IMG/VR virus record: IMGVR_UViG_3300031111_000010
Location: 17,177-81,176 of that record
Length of the DNA: 64,000 nt
Source: a virus
Reading direction: 5' to 3' (one strand)
Positions 7,469 through 15,453 of the stretch are shown piece by piece. The first letter of the stretch is position 1, and each line of letters begins with the position of its first letter. Position numbers and translations under genes: made by a program. The notes under the pieces are model-generated. The model saw only the letters and a program-made list of their open reading frames with translations. It was not told where the DNA came from and made no database searches.

Positions 7469-7733
7469 AAAAATCTTCCTTTGTTAAAAAATTGGCTTGT
7501 GGTCCTGTACATTCATATGGTAATCTTTCTTCTGATAATACTTCTCCTTCCTGATTAAAGTATATAAGGTTATGCCATCTCATATGACCACTACCGCTTT
7601 TCTGTACGCCTTTCATCAAACCACAATACCTACATACCTTTACTTCATCCACCATGATAATTTTGGTTCCTATCCTATGTTGTTTTCTGACTTTACATCG
7701 ATCCTTCTTCTCTTTTTTCCAACTATGTCTCAT
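7458..7733 (-). CDS. Zinc-ribbon-like protein with shared C-terminal motif
   Basis: 91 residues. A basic start, then VCRYCGLMKGVQKSG..H.RWH and a later ECTG suggest a small zinc site. Ends FLTKEDFYVQ, which matches the cluster motif with one extra residue. The motif DNA contains AAGGAAG, which serves the downstream ATG. Confidence 0.7.
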   Translation of the reverse strand: MRHSWKKEKKDRCKVRKQHRIGTKIIMVDEVKVCRYCGLMKGVQKSGSGHMRWHNLIYFNQEGEVLSEERLPYECTGPQANFLTKEDFYVQ

Positions 7734-7999
7734 ATCAAATACATTCCTATCACACCACTAATATATACCATAAAATATGCAAAGAAAACATACATAGAAA
7801 CTTTATCTTTTATATTAACCAAAAAAAGCAATGGAAGACAATATAAAATTCTCATCAGCATTGCTTTATTTAATGTCCATCCAAAATAATTCATACACCA
7901 CAAAATAAAACTATTACTTTCTTCTCCAATAAAAATCGTGAAGACTGAATCTAATATAATTAATAAAAACAATGCTATTGTCCATTTTCTAATTCTCAC
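7730..7999 (-). CDS. Membrane protein, three predicted helices (GTG start)
   Basis: 89 residues; the GTG at 7999 overlaps the upstream stop as GTGA. Hydrophobic stretches at about 6-22, 48-62 and 68-87. It lacks the shared C-terminus although it is in the same operon. Function unknown. Confidence 0.65.
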   Translation of the reverse strand: MRIRKWTIALFLLIILDSVFTIFIGEESNSFILWCMNYFGWTLNKAMLMRILYCLPLLFLVNIKDKVSMYVFFAYFMVYISGVIGMYLI

Positions 8000-8379
8000 A
8001 GTTTCATATCACTTTCTTCTATAAATTCTTTATCTTCTTTATCTAACCTGAAAGGGAATTTTAAAGGTTTCCATTCGTTTCTCATTTTCGTTGATTGATA
8101 TTCTATTACTAATTTTTCCAGTTCCCTTCTTTTCCATTCTATATTATAATCATTTAATGCAGGTTCAACACAATATTGAAGTTCTCTTACTATGATATCA
8201 AATGCTCTTTGAGATATCCTTCTGCCTCTAAACATCTGTATGACACGTTCAATCAATCTATCTTCAGTTCGATGTACTTCCCTTTGATATAATTCTCTTT
8301 CTCTTTCTCTCTCCAATCTTTCATACTGTCCATTGAGAATTCTTCTTTGAACTTCATTCCAATCATTATTAGGTGCCAT
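7996..8379 (-). CDS. Charged helical protein with shared C-terminal motif
   Basis: 127 residues, mostly R/E/K helices and probably coiled coil. Ends FIEESDMKL. Starts one base into the preceding stop (TAATG). No family recognised. Confidence 0.7.
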   Translation of the reverse strand: MAPNNDWNEVQRRILNGQYERLERERERELYQREVHRTEDRLIERVIQMFRGRRISQRAFDIIVRELQYCVEPALNDYNIEWKRRELEKLVIEYQSTKMRNEWKPLKFPFRLDKEDKEFIEESDMKL

Positions 8380-9092
8380 TATATCTCATCCATTGAAAAG
8401 ATAATTGAATTGCTTTTCAGTTCCATTATCTCTTTTCTTAATGATCTTACTTTATTTTCCAACTTACCAATCATGTTATTTCTCTTTAATACCCTATCCT
8501 TATAATCTGAAATTATTTCTTCTTTTCTTTCAAGCGAATCATATAAATTCTCTAATTCCATTTTTACATCACATTCATCACAATCAACACGATTACTGAA
8601 ATGACCAGTTTCAATAAAATCATCCATCATACGTTGCATCATAAAAGCACTATTACCAGCTACTTCAAATAGTCTGTTCAGGAACATAATCATAGAATCT
8701 TTATTCACATGATCTTTCCAACCTCTGATTTGTGTATGCATATCATCCTTTGTTTCGAAAACCGCTTTTGTTTCTTCTTGGATTTGTGCTTGAACTCTGG
8801 CATGTAATTCTTCTCTTACATCCCAAACAGAAGACTCTTGAGAATCTTCTGTTTCTCTTTCCATCATTATTCTTCTTATTAATTCACTACGGTTCTGTCT
8901 TTCCGTAGTATTACTTTCTGCTGCTCTACGTTCTAGATTAGCTGCCATTTCCATGACTTCAAAAGGTCTTAATGATTTACTAAAATTATTAAGTTTTATC
9001 CATCCATTATTAGAACGAATATTAGGAAAACGCCCATGAAGATTATGATAAGCTGTTGTATAACGTCTTATTGCTGACACAGTTTCATTCAT
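8379..9092 (-). CDS. Hypothetical coiled-coil protein, 237 aa
   Basis: Helical protein: an N-terminal ~70 residues, an acidic middle (ERETEDSQESS), and a C-terminal coiled coil (DSLERKEEIISDYKDRVL and KLENKVRSLRKEI). DCDECDVK may bind metal. The C-terminus FSMDEI is only loosely like the shared motif. Function unknown. Confidence 0.7.
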   Translation of the reverse strand: MNETVSAIRRYTTAYHNLHGRFPNIRSNNGWIKLNNFSKSLRPFEVMEMAANLERRAAESNTTERQNRSELIRRIMMERETEDSQESSVWDVREELHARVQAQIQEETKAVFETKDDMHTQIRGWKDHVNKDSMIMFLNRLFEVAGNSAFMMQRMMDDFIETGHFSNRVDCDECDVKMELENLYDSLERKEEIISDYKDRVLKRNNMIGKLENKVRSLRKEIMELKSNSIIFSMDEI

Positions 9093-9157
9093 TTTATTCT
9101 ACCTTTATATTTTCTTGAAATTCTCCATCCTCTACTGCCAGTTCCATACGATTGTTC

Positions 9158-9505
9158 TCATATTTCACCTATATCATCAAATAAATTTTCTTCTTCTTTT
9201 TCTGGTGGTAAATCAATCCAACTACCATCATCTGTATTCCAACCATCACTACCTGCATTCCAAGAATCACCTGTATCCCAAAGGGTATCTTTATTTTCAG
9301 CAACCATATATAATGATTTCAATTCATTATCCCATTCATACATATTTCCAGTTTTTATAAAGATTTCTTCCAATAGCTCATTAGAATAATAGCTACTTGG
9401 AAAATTCTCTGATTCTGTTACTCTAATCCATACCCCTCTTTTCTCTAATTCTCTATCAGGAAATACACTTTTGTATAGCTTCATTACAGATTCTATTTTA
9501 TTCAT
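9158..9505 (-). CDS. Hypothetical acidic protein
   Basis: 115 residues; the start at 9505 overlaps the preceding stop. Acidic, tryptophan-rich C-terminal half (WDTGDSWNAGSDGW). It ends LFDDIGEI. A short stretch at 9110-9157 after it contains no convincing gene. No family recognised. Confidence 0.65.
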   Translation of the reverse strand: MNKIESVMKLYKSVFPDRELEKRGVWIRVTESENFPSSYYSNELLEEIFIKTGNMYEWDNELKSLYMVAENKDTLWDTGDSWNAGSDGWNTDDGSWIDLPPEKEEENLFDDIGEI

Positions 9506-9879
9506 AATCCATATACTCCTATCTTAGCTTCACCATGACCACAAGTAGGACATTTTTCTTCGACCAACCAATAGTTAACATGGAATTTGTTAAGTAATAC
9601 TTGTTTGATTATATCGGCATGGCAGGGTTTAGGTGAGCAGTAGCAAATGAGATTACACTTACCATGTTCAATTAGATATGCTTCGATAATCTGCAATGCT
9701 GAGATTATTGGTCTATCACGCTTTTGGATAGCGTTCTTAAGCATTGCTCCATATCGTTGAAGTACGATAGGTCTTAATTCTTCATCTGTTAACTTAAACG
9801 GATTGGCTAACGGTGAAGGTCTACCTACATAAAATCCATCTCCTGTCCAATTTTTTTTGTTGCGTACAGTGATTTCCAT
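9502..9879 (-). CDS. DUF4326 family protein
   Basis: 125 residues with GRPSPLANPF near residue 19 and CYCSPKPCHADII near residue 84, the two landmarks of DUF4326 proteins, plus a C-terminal CPTCGHG. The family is common in phages and of unknown biochemical role; the conserved Cys/His cluster suggests a metal site. GGAGAAG precedes the ATG at 9879. Confidence 0.8.
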   Translation of the reverse strand: MEITVRNKKNWTGDGFYVGRPSPLANPFKLTDEELRPIVLQRYGAMLKNAIQKRDRPIISALQIIEAYLIEHGKCNLICYCSPKPCHADIIKQVLLNKFHVNYWLVEEKCPTCGHGEAKIGVYGL

Positions 9880-9891
9880 TTCTTCTCCATA

Positions 9892-10200
9892 TCATAACCT
9901 CATTTCTCCATCGGTTAAGAATTTTTCTATTATTTTTTCATATACATGCAAAACATATCTTGGACTACATATCACAGTTTTGATGAATTGTAAATGATTA
10001 TCATCAAAAACACTACCAGTATGCATTGTATAGAATTCTCTTACTTCTGTATTATCTCTGTTTCTTTTATCTATCTCAAACCAGATATTTAAATCTCTAT
10101 TAATCATAGCGATATTTAATACTTTTGATTTTACAGGAACAAGTAATCTTGTTGATGTTTCATGTCCATATTGTAATGAATATTTCCATATTATCTTCAT
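9892..10200 (-). CDS. DUF7352-like hypothetical protein with shared C-terminal motif
   Basis: 102 residues starting MKIIWKYSL, like a widespread family of short phage beta proteins sometimes listed as DUF7352 (recalled, not searched). Ends FLTDGEMRL. Unlike the other motif carriers, the next gene starts 13 bases further on, so the motif is not needed to form an overlapping start. Confidence 0.65.
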   Translation of the reverse strand: MKIIWKYSLQYGHETSTRLLVPVKSKVLNIAMINRDLNIWFEIDKRNRDNTEVREFYTMHTGSVFDDNHLQFIKTVICSPRYVLHVYEKIIEKFLTDGEMRL

Positions 10201-10223
10201 AACATATTTATTTCCTTATAAAA

Positions 10224-10313
10224 TGGAGGAAAGGACAGGATTCGAACCTGCATTAGTGTTACCTAAATAGAGTTTTCAAGACTCATCGACTATTCCCCAC
10301 TGTCAACCTTTCC
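10224..10313 (-). tRNA. tRNA-Ser (anticodon TGA)
   Basis: A class II tRNA with a long variable arm. The acceptor GGAAAGG pairs with CCTTTCC and CCA is encoded. The anticodon stem GAGT/ACTC encloses CTTGAAA, giving anticodon TGA, which reads TCA. The T arm has GGTTCGAATCC. TCA is one of the two codons alternating in the poly-serine linkers of the tail proteins at 25323-37863. Confidence 0.9.
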
Positions 10314-10361
10314 TTATATGTCACCGATTTGTTTAGTATTCATCTTCTTACCTTTTAATAC

Positions 10362-10448
10362 CGGAGAGTACTGGATTTGAACCAGTGCGAGTGTTACCCC
10401 GACCTAGGATTAGCAATCCTGTGCATTACCATACTCTGCCAACTCTCC
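10362..10448 (-). tRNA. tRNA-Ser (anticodon GCT)
   Basis: A class II tRNA: acceptor GGAGAGT/ACTCTCC, discriminator G, long variable arm. The anticodon loop TTGCTAA between GGA and TCC gives anticodon GCT, reading AGC and AGT. CCA is not encoded (GTA follows). It lies 48 bases from tRNA-Ser(TGA); together the two decode the TCA and AGC/AGT codons of the poly-serine linkers. Confidence 0.9.
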
Positions 10449-10475
10449 CGGCACCTTTCTACTTGATCAGAATTG

Positions 10476-10688
10476 TCATGTTACAACATCATCCTTTCCA
10501 TCAGGAATTTTAATTTTACTTATATATACTTCCATACCACAAGCATCACAATGAAGTACATGTCTATGAGTAGTCCATACTTCATCAAATAAATGAATAC
10601 CCTGTATGCAATTAGAGAACTTCCATGCTTCAAGGATTATACCGTATTCTTTCTCACTCAATCCTTCATCTAATTTAGGATGAGTCAT
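10476..10688 (-). CDS. Hypothetical protein with CxxC
   Basis: 70 residues from ATG at 10688. The frame also allows a GTG start at 10730 inside the vWA gene, but no binding site favours it. Contains HRHVLHCDACGMEVYI, a possible half zinc site. Last gene before the tRNAs. No family recognised. Confidence 0.55.
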   Translation of the reverse strand: MTHPKLDEGLSEKEYGIILEAWKFSNCIQGIHLFDEVWTTHRHVLHCDACGMEVYISKIKIPDGKDDVVT

Positions 10689-10698
10689 GCCGATATAT

Positions 10699-11361
10699 TT
10701 ATTTATTATCGTTGTCACCAGAATCACCACCTTGACTATACCAATTCATTACTTGTGTTTTTCCAGCTTTCCTTGTTCCCATATAATTCTTCAGTCCATC
10801 AGTAGTTACACTATATGCATATTTGGTTTTATCTTTGTCATGACTCATCACATTATCAAATGAAAATCCCATATTGACAGCTACTTCCTTATCGATGTTC
10901 TCACCCAAAAATACAAATGTCCACTTTCCTGTAGCTTCCAGTTCTTTAATCAGATTTTTTATTCTCTGTCTGCCTTCTTCACCAGCATAATCGCTTGAAG
11001 TATTCTCTTGACCATCTGTTTGAATGATCACCAATGCTGCCTTATCTATTCTCTTTTCAGCATCCATCTTCAATCTAATATTATTTATACAATTCCCAAT
11101 GGCATCATACAAGGCAGTCATACCACCTGTCCACCAATGATTCATTTGTTTTACTTCCGATATTGGCATGTTCTCCACGTTACAATGAATTTGATCATCA
11201 AACTCAATGATGGTCACTATATTATCCATTGTTTCATCATCTTCTTTAAGTAGGGTTGCTCGTTGTTCATTGAAATTTGATATAGCAAGATCAACATTAC
11301 TACCCATTGAACCTGAATGATCTTGAACAAAACCAATATATGTTACTGCATTTGCTTTCAT
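10699..11361 (-). CDS. von Willebrand factor A domain protein
   Basis: 220 residues, a single vWA domain. The metal-dependent adhesion site is complete: DHSGS at residues 14-18, T in GGMTALYDA near 80, and QTDGQEN near 112. Such domains bind partner proteins through a divalent metal; free-standing phage versions have no settled role. The yeaH product at 47159 has a second vWA domain. The C-terminus is a flexible GGDSGDNDNK tail. Confidence 0.85.
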   Translation of the reverse strand: MKANAVTYIGFVQDHSGSMGSNVDLAISNFNEQRATLLKEDDETMDNIVTIIEFDDQIHCNVENMPISEVKQMNHWWTGGMTALYDAIGNCINNIRLKMDAEKRIDKAALVIIQTDGQENTSSDYAGEEGRQRIKNLIKELEATGKWTFVFLGENIDKEVAVNMGFSFDNVMSHDKDKTKYAYSVTTDGLKNYMGTRKAGKTQVMNWYSQGGDSGDNDNK

Positions 11362-11504
11362 AAATTAATTACCCCCATTTTTTGTAAAATTCCTACAATT
11401 AGTGATAGTATACCTACTATAATTACAAAAATAATAAGCCAAGCAAATCCACCTATTGCTAATTTTGCAGTTAAACTTATTGCACTTAATAGCCATTCAA
11501 TCAT
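11358..11504 (-). CDS. Small membrane protein, 48 aa
   Basis: ATG at 11504 has AAGGAG upstream, and the stop overlaps the vWA gene start (ATGA). Nearly the whole protein is hydrophobic, with two possible helices joined by a glycine. Probably a membrane microprotein co-expressed with the vWA protein. Confidence 0.6.
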   Translation of the reverse strand: MIEWLLSAISLTAKLAIGGFAWLIIFVIIVGILSLIVGILQKMGVINL

Positions 11505-11513
11505 ATCTTCTCC

Positions 11514-11753
11514 TTAATATGCCCAATCAGGATCAGGCATGTAAACTTTTTTCTTCGGTTTCTTGCGTTGAGCTTTATTCTCTTTTGGAAGAAAAAGATC
11601 ATCTATTTCTTTTTGAGCTTCAAGATATCGTTTTGATGTTCTTGGTCTGATATCATGATTCTTCTCATATTCCAAAGCAAAATCCCTTTGCTTCCATAAC
11701 CTTGCAAGTGTTTCTGATACACCATTTAAAATATCCGATTCTTGTCTACTCAT
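11514..11753 (-). CDS. Hypothetical basic protein, 79 aa
   Basis: Start at 11753 (MSRQESDILNG) overlaps the end of the upstream gene and has GGAG 10 bases before it. Helical first half, then a KKPKKKVY basic patch and acidic-aromatic end DPDWAY. No family recognised. Confidence 0.65.
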   Translation of the reverse strand: MSRQESDILNGVSETLARLWKQRDFALEYEKNHDIRPRTSKRYLEAQKEIDDLFLPKENKAQRKKPKKKVYMPDPDWAY

Positions 11754-12270
11754 CAAATTCAATCTCCAATGTATAGTTAATATAATCAACGATTTCTTCA
11801 GGATCATTACTTTCAATCTTCTCAATCCATACAGGAAAATCTTTATCCTGATAGTATCGTTTACATCGTTGGAGGAATTTTTTCAATGGTCCGATAATAG
11901 AAGGTGGCACTTCCACAACTGTCTTGGTATCAGGATTAATGAAACCAATCAAATCTTCTTCTTCTATTTCATTCTCAGTCCATGAATTCTGAACAAAGTA
12001 ACCAGTGAACTCAGACCATTTTTCTGCTCTTTGTTTTGCAAGATCAAGACCGAATCCCGGTTCATGTTGACCATTTACATAATCAAATTCATCCAGCTTG
12101 TTACACATAGAAAAACCAATCATAACAGCATCGGGATTTTCAGGATTGATACCACAATACAGAACACCTTTTTTCTGCCGACCTACACCATTACCTTTTA
12201 CGATGATCTTTCCATCATCATCACGTTTCGGTTTCCTACCACTTTTTCTAATGTATTCAATAATTTCCAT
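11746..12270 (-). CDS. Hypothetical protein, 174 aa
   Basis: Start at 12270 chosen because AAAGGAG is correctly spaced and the promoter at 12296-12324 lies upstream; an ATG further up would sit inside the promoter. Basic N-terminus (RKSGRKPKRDDDGK), then a globular part with KKGVLYCGINPENPDAVMIGF. Function unknown. Confidence 0.7.
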   Translation of the reverse strand: MEIIEYIRKSGRKPKRDDDGKIIVKGNGVGRQKKGVLYCGINPENPDAVMIGFSMCNKLDEFDYVNGQHEPGFGLDLAKQRAEKWSEFTGYFVQNSWTENEIEEEDLIGFINPDTKTVVEVPPSIIGPLKKFLQRCKRYYQDKDFPVWIEKIESNDPEEIVDYINYTLEIEFDE

Positions 12271-12295
12271 ACGAATCTCCTTTCGATTTTCTGAC

Positions 12296-12324
12296 ACCCT
12301 ATCAGAATATAAGATAGATGTCAA
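12296..12324 (-). promoter_or_regulatory. sigma-70-like promoter
   Basis: Minus strand TTGACA (12324-12319), 17 bases, TAGGGT (12301-12296), 26 bases upstream of the start at 12270. The -10 is weak but the spacing matches other TTGACA promoters in the window. Confidence 0.5.
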
Positions 12325-12333
12325 GACATTTTT

Positions 12334-12573
12334 TTATAACTTCCTTTTACAACATGGGCATTTATCAGTTTCAGTAGTAATCTTTTTAACACCAGCACCA
12401 AGATTGTAAACTTTAAAAGGGATGTTTTCTTCTGATAATCGTATAATCATATACTGAGCCGCTTTATTAAATGATGTTGTATGTGAGATTACAGTAAGTT
12501 CAGGAGTTACATGATCATACATTTTAATCTCATCATTTAATTTATTCATCCATTTTTTACTTACAACCTTCAT
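12334..12573 (-). CDS. Hypothetical protein with C-terminal CPCC
   Basis: 79 residues: an N-terminal helix, a middle (AAQYMIIRLSEENIPFKVYNLGAG) resembling a small alpha/beta unit, and a terminal DKCPCCKRKL that could be half a zinc site. AGGAAGG precedes the ATG. No family recognised. Confidence 0.65.
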   Translation of the reverse strand: MKVVSKKWMNKLNDEIKMYDHVTPELTVISHTTSFNKAAQYMIIRLSEENIPFKVYNLGAGVKKITTETDKCPCCKRKL

Positions 12574-12587
12574 ATTACCTTCCTTTC

Positions 12588-13436
12588 TTAATAATCACTT
12601 GTAATCGTTAAATGAAAAGGCATGTCAGTCAGTTTCCTACGGGTCCATAGATAAGTATCCACATCACCAATATGCCATCCTAATTCTTCTCTCATCTTCT
12701 CACATACTCTAATTGTTGCTGCTCTAATCTGGATTTCCTCAAGCGAATTTTTGGGTATCAGTTTCCCTTCATATATATCTTCTTCTAATGAAGGTGAATA
12801 TTGAAGGCACCCAAAATGCCTGAGAATTTTTGGTACTTGATAATCTGCTGGTACAGGTAATACTATATCTTTATACCATTCAAACTTACGGTAAATCTGA
12901 ATAAAGAATAACGATGCTCTTTTTAAAAAGATATCAGATGCAAATCCTTGAAAGTATCTACACATCATATCAATATCAGCATTTTTATTAACTACTTCTC
13001 TGGCAAAGTTCTCACCCTTTTGATCTTCCAGTAATTCCAATAGATGTCTTTTTCGTTCTTCAAGCATGGGAAATCTATTAACTGAAAGCAATTCAATCAA
13101 AGTATATATAACCTTAGAAAATCTTGTATCATAAGACTTGGATAGTTTAAATGCATACTCAAGGCATTCATACATTGCTGTAGAGGATACATTGTTAGGT
13201 CTGATATCAGATACACCATACCAGTAACAATAGTTGATTGAGCTTGCTACCAGTTCCTTTAATACTTCATTATATATACCTATCTGATACTTCTCATTAT
13301 CATCAAAGAATTTCGGTGGTCCATCTTTTCTCATTCTCTCAATTACTCTATCTACAGTAGACCAAGCTATTTTTACATATTCAGGTTTTGTAGCTAACGC
13401 CTGATCTGCAACTTCAAATACATTTTTTATAATCAT
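12588..13436 (-). CDS. Queuosine salvage (Qng1/DUF2419)-like protein
   Basis: 282 residues. The C-terminal half carries landmarks I associate with the queuosine salvage family: KRASLFFIQIYRKF, PADYQVPKILRHFGCLQYS, then EEIQIRAATIRVCEKM and a late YLWTRR...PFHLTITSDY; the N-terminal INYCYWYG also fits. Qng1 enzymes release queuine from queuosine nucleoside or its 5'-phosphate for reuse in tRNA. Here it could feed queuine to host tRNA modification or act on a modified phage base. The fold is fairly secure, the substrate is inference. Confidence 0.62.
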   Translation of the reverse strand: MIIKNVFEVADQALATKPEYVKIAWSTVDRVIERMRKDGPPKFFDDNEKYQIGIYNEVLKELVASSINYCYWYGVSDIRPNNVSSTAMYECLEYAFKLSKSYDTRFSKVIYTLIELLSVNRFPMLEERKRHLLELLEDQKGENFAREVVNKNADIDMMCRYFQGFASDIFLKRASLFFIQIYRKFEWYKDIVLPVPADYQVPKILRHFGCLQYSPSLEEDIYEGKLIPKNSLEEIQIRAATIRVCEKMREELGWHIGDVDTYLWTRRKLTDMPFHLTITSDY

Positions 13437-13448
13437 ATATTCTCCTTT

Positions 13449-13679
13449 CTATATTACCTTTCCATTGATTTCTTTTATAGGTCTTAAATGTCTTTTGGAA
13501 GATGTTACGCATATAGGATCAGGTGTTATCCATTTCAATCCACATGGACAAGTATAAACACACGCTTGATTCTGTATTAACATAGAATCACATTGTGGAC
13601 AAAAATAAGCTACTGTATCTAATGCATGTTCATCTTCTTCTTGGGTTGTATCTGTTACATTTATTACATCATTTATCAT
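13449..13679 (-). CDS. Zinc-ribbon hypothetical protein
   Basis: 76 residues with CPQC and CPCG separated by 16 residues, a typical zinc ribbon, after an acidic N-terminus. The start overlaps the SLOG gene's stop (ATGA-type). Possibly a nucleic-acid-binding adaptor; no family recognised. Confidence 0.7.
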   Translation of the reverse strand: MINDVINVTDTTQEEDEHALDTVAYFCPQCDSMLIQNQACVYTCPCGLKWITPDPICVTSSKRHLRPIKEINGKVI

Positions 13680-14059
13680 ACTATTATAATTTCTCCTTCT
13701 GGATAAAATTTTCTGAACTTTTTGAGTGTGTCTTCGCTACCACCAAATTCTCTTTGGAGAACTTCTTTTAATGGTTCATGTGGTCTGACAAGACAAGCTA
13801 TGATAATATCAGAAGTCTTAGCCACTGATGTATTCCTTGCAAAGAATTCTTTTCTGGTTTTTTTCTTAGGTGGAAATAAAAGAATGGGAATGCCATAACC
13901 GAAAGCTATCTTTTCAGCAAAGGCATCCCCACCTTGTGGACATCCACCACTGACTATCCAATCACCTTCTTGATAGATTTCAAAGAAGGCATCATGTACA
14001 AGTTGATAGTCAGTTCTGATATTTCGTTTTCTTGTTCCAATAATTCCTATTTTTTTCAT
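13676..14059 (-). CDS. SLOG-domain protein (DUF2493/YspA-like)
   Basis: 127 residues with the Rossmann-like landmarks of the SLOG superfamily: GIIGTRKR at the start, SGGCPQGGDAFAE at about 37-49, and RN plus a SDIIIACL strand later. SLOG proteins bind nucleotides or NAD-derived ligands; some act in phage defence or RNA metabolism. It sits next to rtcB, so a role in RNA end or nucleotide handling is possible but unproven. Confidence 0.8.
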   Translation of the reverse strand: MKKIGIIGTRKRNIRTDYQLVHDAFFEIYQEGDWIVSGGCPQGGDAFAEKIAFGYGIPILLFPPKKKTRKEFFARNTSVAKTSDIIIACLVRPHEPLKEVLQREFGGSEDTLKKFRKFYPEGEIIIV

Positions 14060-14060
14060 A

Positions 14061-15272
14061 TCATCCTTTCACAACTGCTAACGGCTTAAGCTCCACGGCT
14101 ATATCTACAAGGTCTTTTTGATTATCCATGACGGTAGAAATATCCTTGTATGCTCCACTTGCCTCATCAAGATCAGATACGTTTCGAATACCATGGACAA
14201 TACCCTGTTCATCCAGCTTCTTAATCTCATCCTTCAGGTTCAACTTCTCCTTGGCCTTTGATCTACTCATCAATCGACCAGAACCATGAGAACAAGACTT
14301 GAAACTTTCAGAATTACCCTTACCAACTACAATGTAGCTCTTGGTTCCCTGACTACCCGGAATGATACCATACTCATCTTCATATGCTCTGGTAGCACCC
14401 TTACGATGCACCAGCACATTCTTACCAAAATGATTCTCCAATGCAGCATAGTTATGATGAATGTTGATATTGGTATTCTTAGCAGCAGTATCAAACTGAA
14501 CATCTACATGGTTTGATATAGCTTCCATTACTCTCTGCATCATCAACTGACGATTAGCCAATGCAAAGTTACAGCAATAGTTCATTTCCTGAAAATACAT
14601 CTTTCCTTCTTTGCTATCGAAAGGAAGAAAAGCTAACTGCCAACTTTTAGGAACATTAGACTGCCATTTTTCATTCAATTCAATAGCAATCTTATTATAG
14701 TGAGTAGCAACCTTATTACCCAAGTTTCTACTACCAGAATGAATCATGATCCAAATGTAGCCATCACTACCCTGCTGGATTTCAATGAAATGATTTCCAC
14801 CACCCAAAGTACCAATCTGCTTCTTAGCACTATCCCATTCATCATAGATAACAGTATTATTGAAGTCAAAAAAATCAACAGGTAAATTGGGAATATTATG
14901 ATCATCTTTATTATGCTTGAAACCAACAGGCACCAGCTTACGGATATCACCCATGATCTTTTTCAAGATGGTCTTATCTAAGCTACCAGCAAACAGGGAA
15001 GTTCTTAAAGCTATCATACCGCAACCGATATCAACACCCACGGCATTAGGCACGATGTAACCCTGAGTAGCCATAACACCACCAATAGGCATACCATAAC
15101 CCTGATGCATATCGGGCATACCAGCAACATGATGGAAAACAAAAGGCAACATAGATAAATGCTCCATCTGTTCAAGAGCACCAGCTTCCACTTCACCTAA
15201 CCATAATTTGATAGGCACTCGATATTCACCATGCTTATATATAACATTGAAATTATTTTTTAACTGTATCAT
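14061..15272 (-). CDS. rtcB: RtcB RNA ligase
   Basis: 403 residues, full length for RtcB. Landmarks in order: AGMPDMHQGYGMPIGGV, VGVDIGCGM, GTLGGGNHFIE, HSGSRNLG, the VLVHRKGATRA segment, GIIPGSQG and SHGSGRLMSRS. Conserved Cys and His residues for two manganese ions and the guanylylated histidine are visible. RtcB joins 2',3'-cyclic phosphate or 3'-phosphate RNA ends to 5'-OH ends with GTP. In a phage it can repair tRNAs or mRNAs cut by host nucleases. GAGG precedes the ATG. Confidence 0.96.
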   Translation of the reverse strand: MIQLKNNFNVIYKHGEYRVPIKLWLGEVEAGALEQMEHLSMLPFVFHHVAGMPDMHQGYGMPIGGVMATQGYIVPNAVGVDIGCGMIALRTSLFAGSLDKTILKKIMGDIRKLVPVGFKHNKDDHNIPNLPVDFFDFNNTVIYDEWDSAKKQIGTLGGGNHFIEIQQGSDGYIWIMIHSGSRNLGNKVATHYNKIAIELNEKWQSNVPKSWQLAFLPFDSKEGKMYFQEMNYCCNFALANRQLMMQRVMEAISNHVDVQFDTAAKNTNINIHHNYAALENHFGKNVLVHRKGATRAYEDEYGIIPGSQGTKSYIVVGKGNSESFKSCSHGSGRLMSRSKAKEKLNLKDEIKKLDEQGIVHGIRNVSDLDEASGAYKDISTVMDNQKDLVDIAVELKPLAVVKG

Positions 15273-15417
15273 TTTTCATTTCCTCAATAGTTTTTTCTAT
15301 TGCTTCTCTGGTATTATCCTTTCCATCCGAATTTTTATGATGGAGCATTCTCTCTCCTACACAAATAGGACAAAAAGGAGTCCCATATTTTTGATTGTGT
15401 TTTTTACAATAGTTCAC
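15253..15417 (-). CDS. Small zinc-finger-like protein, 54 aa (GTG start)
   Basis: GTG at 15417 with GGAG 9 bases upstream. Contains CKKHNQKYGTPFCPIC, a compact C-x2-H...C-x2-C zinc site, followed by a helical tail. It overlaps the rtcB start by 20 bases, so the two are probably translated together. Confidence 0.55.
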   Translation of the reverse strand: MNYCKKHNQKYGTPFCPICVGERMLHHKNSDGKDNTREAIEKTIEEMKNDTVKK

Positions 15418-15453
15418 TATAACACACTCCTATAAAAAAAGAAACCTATTTTT

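Noticed and set aside
9110-9157. Mini-ORF of 9 or 17 codons after 9158
   Set aside because: A coupled ATGA start exists but a stop follows within 10 codons; no evidence of a product.
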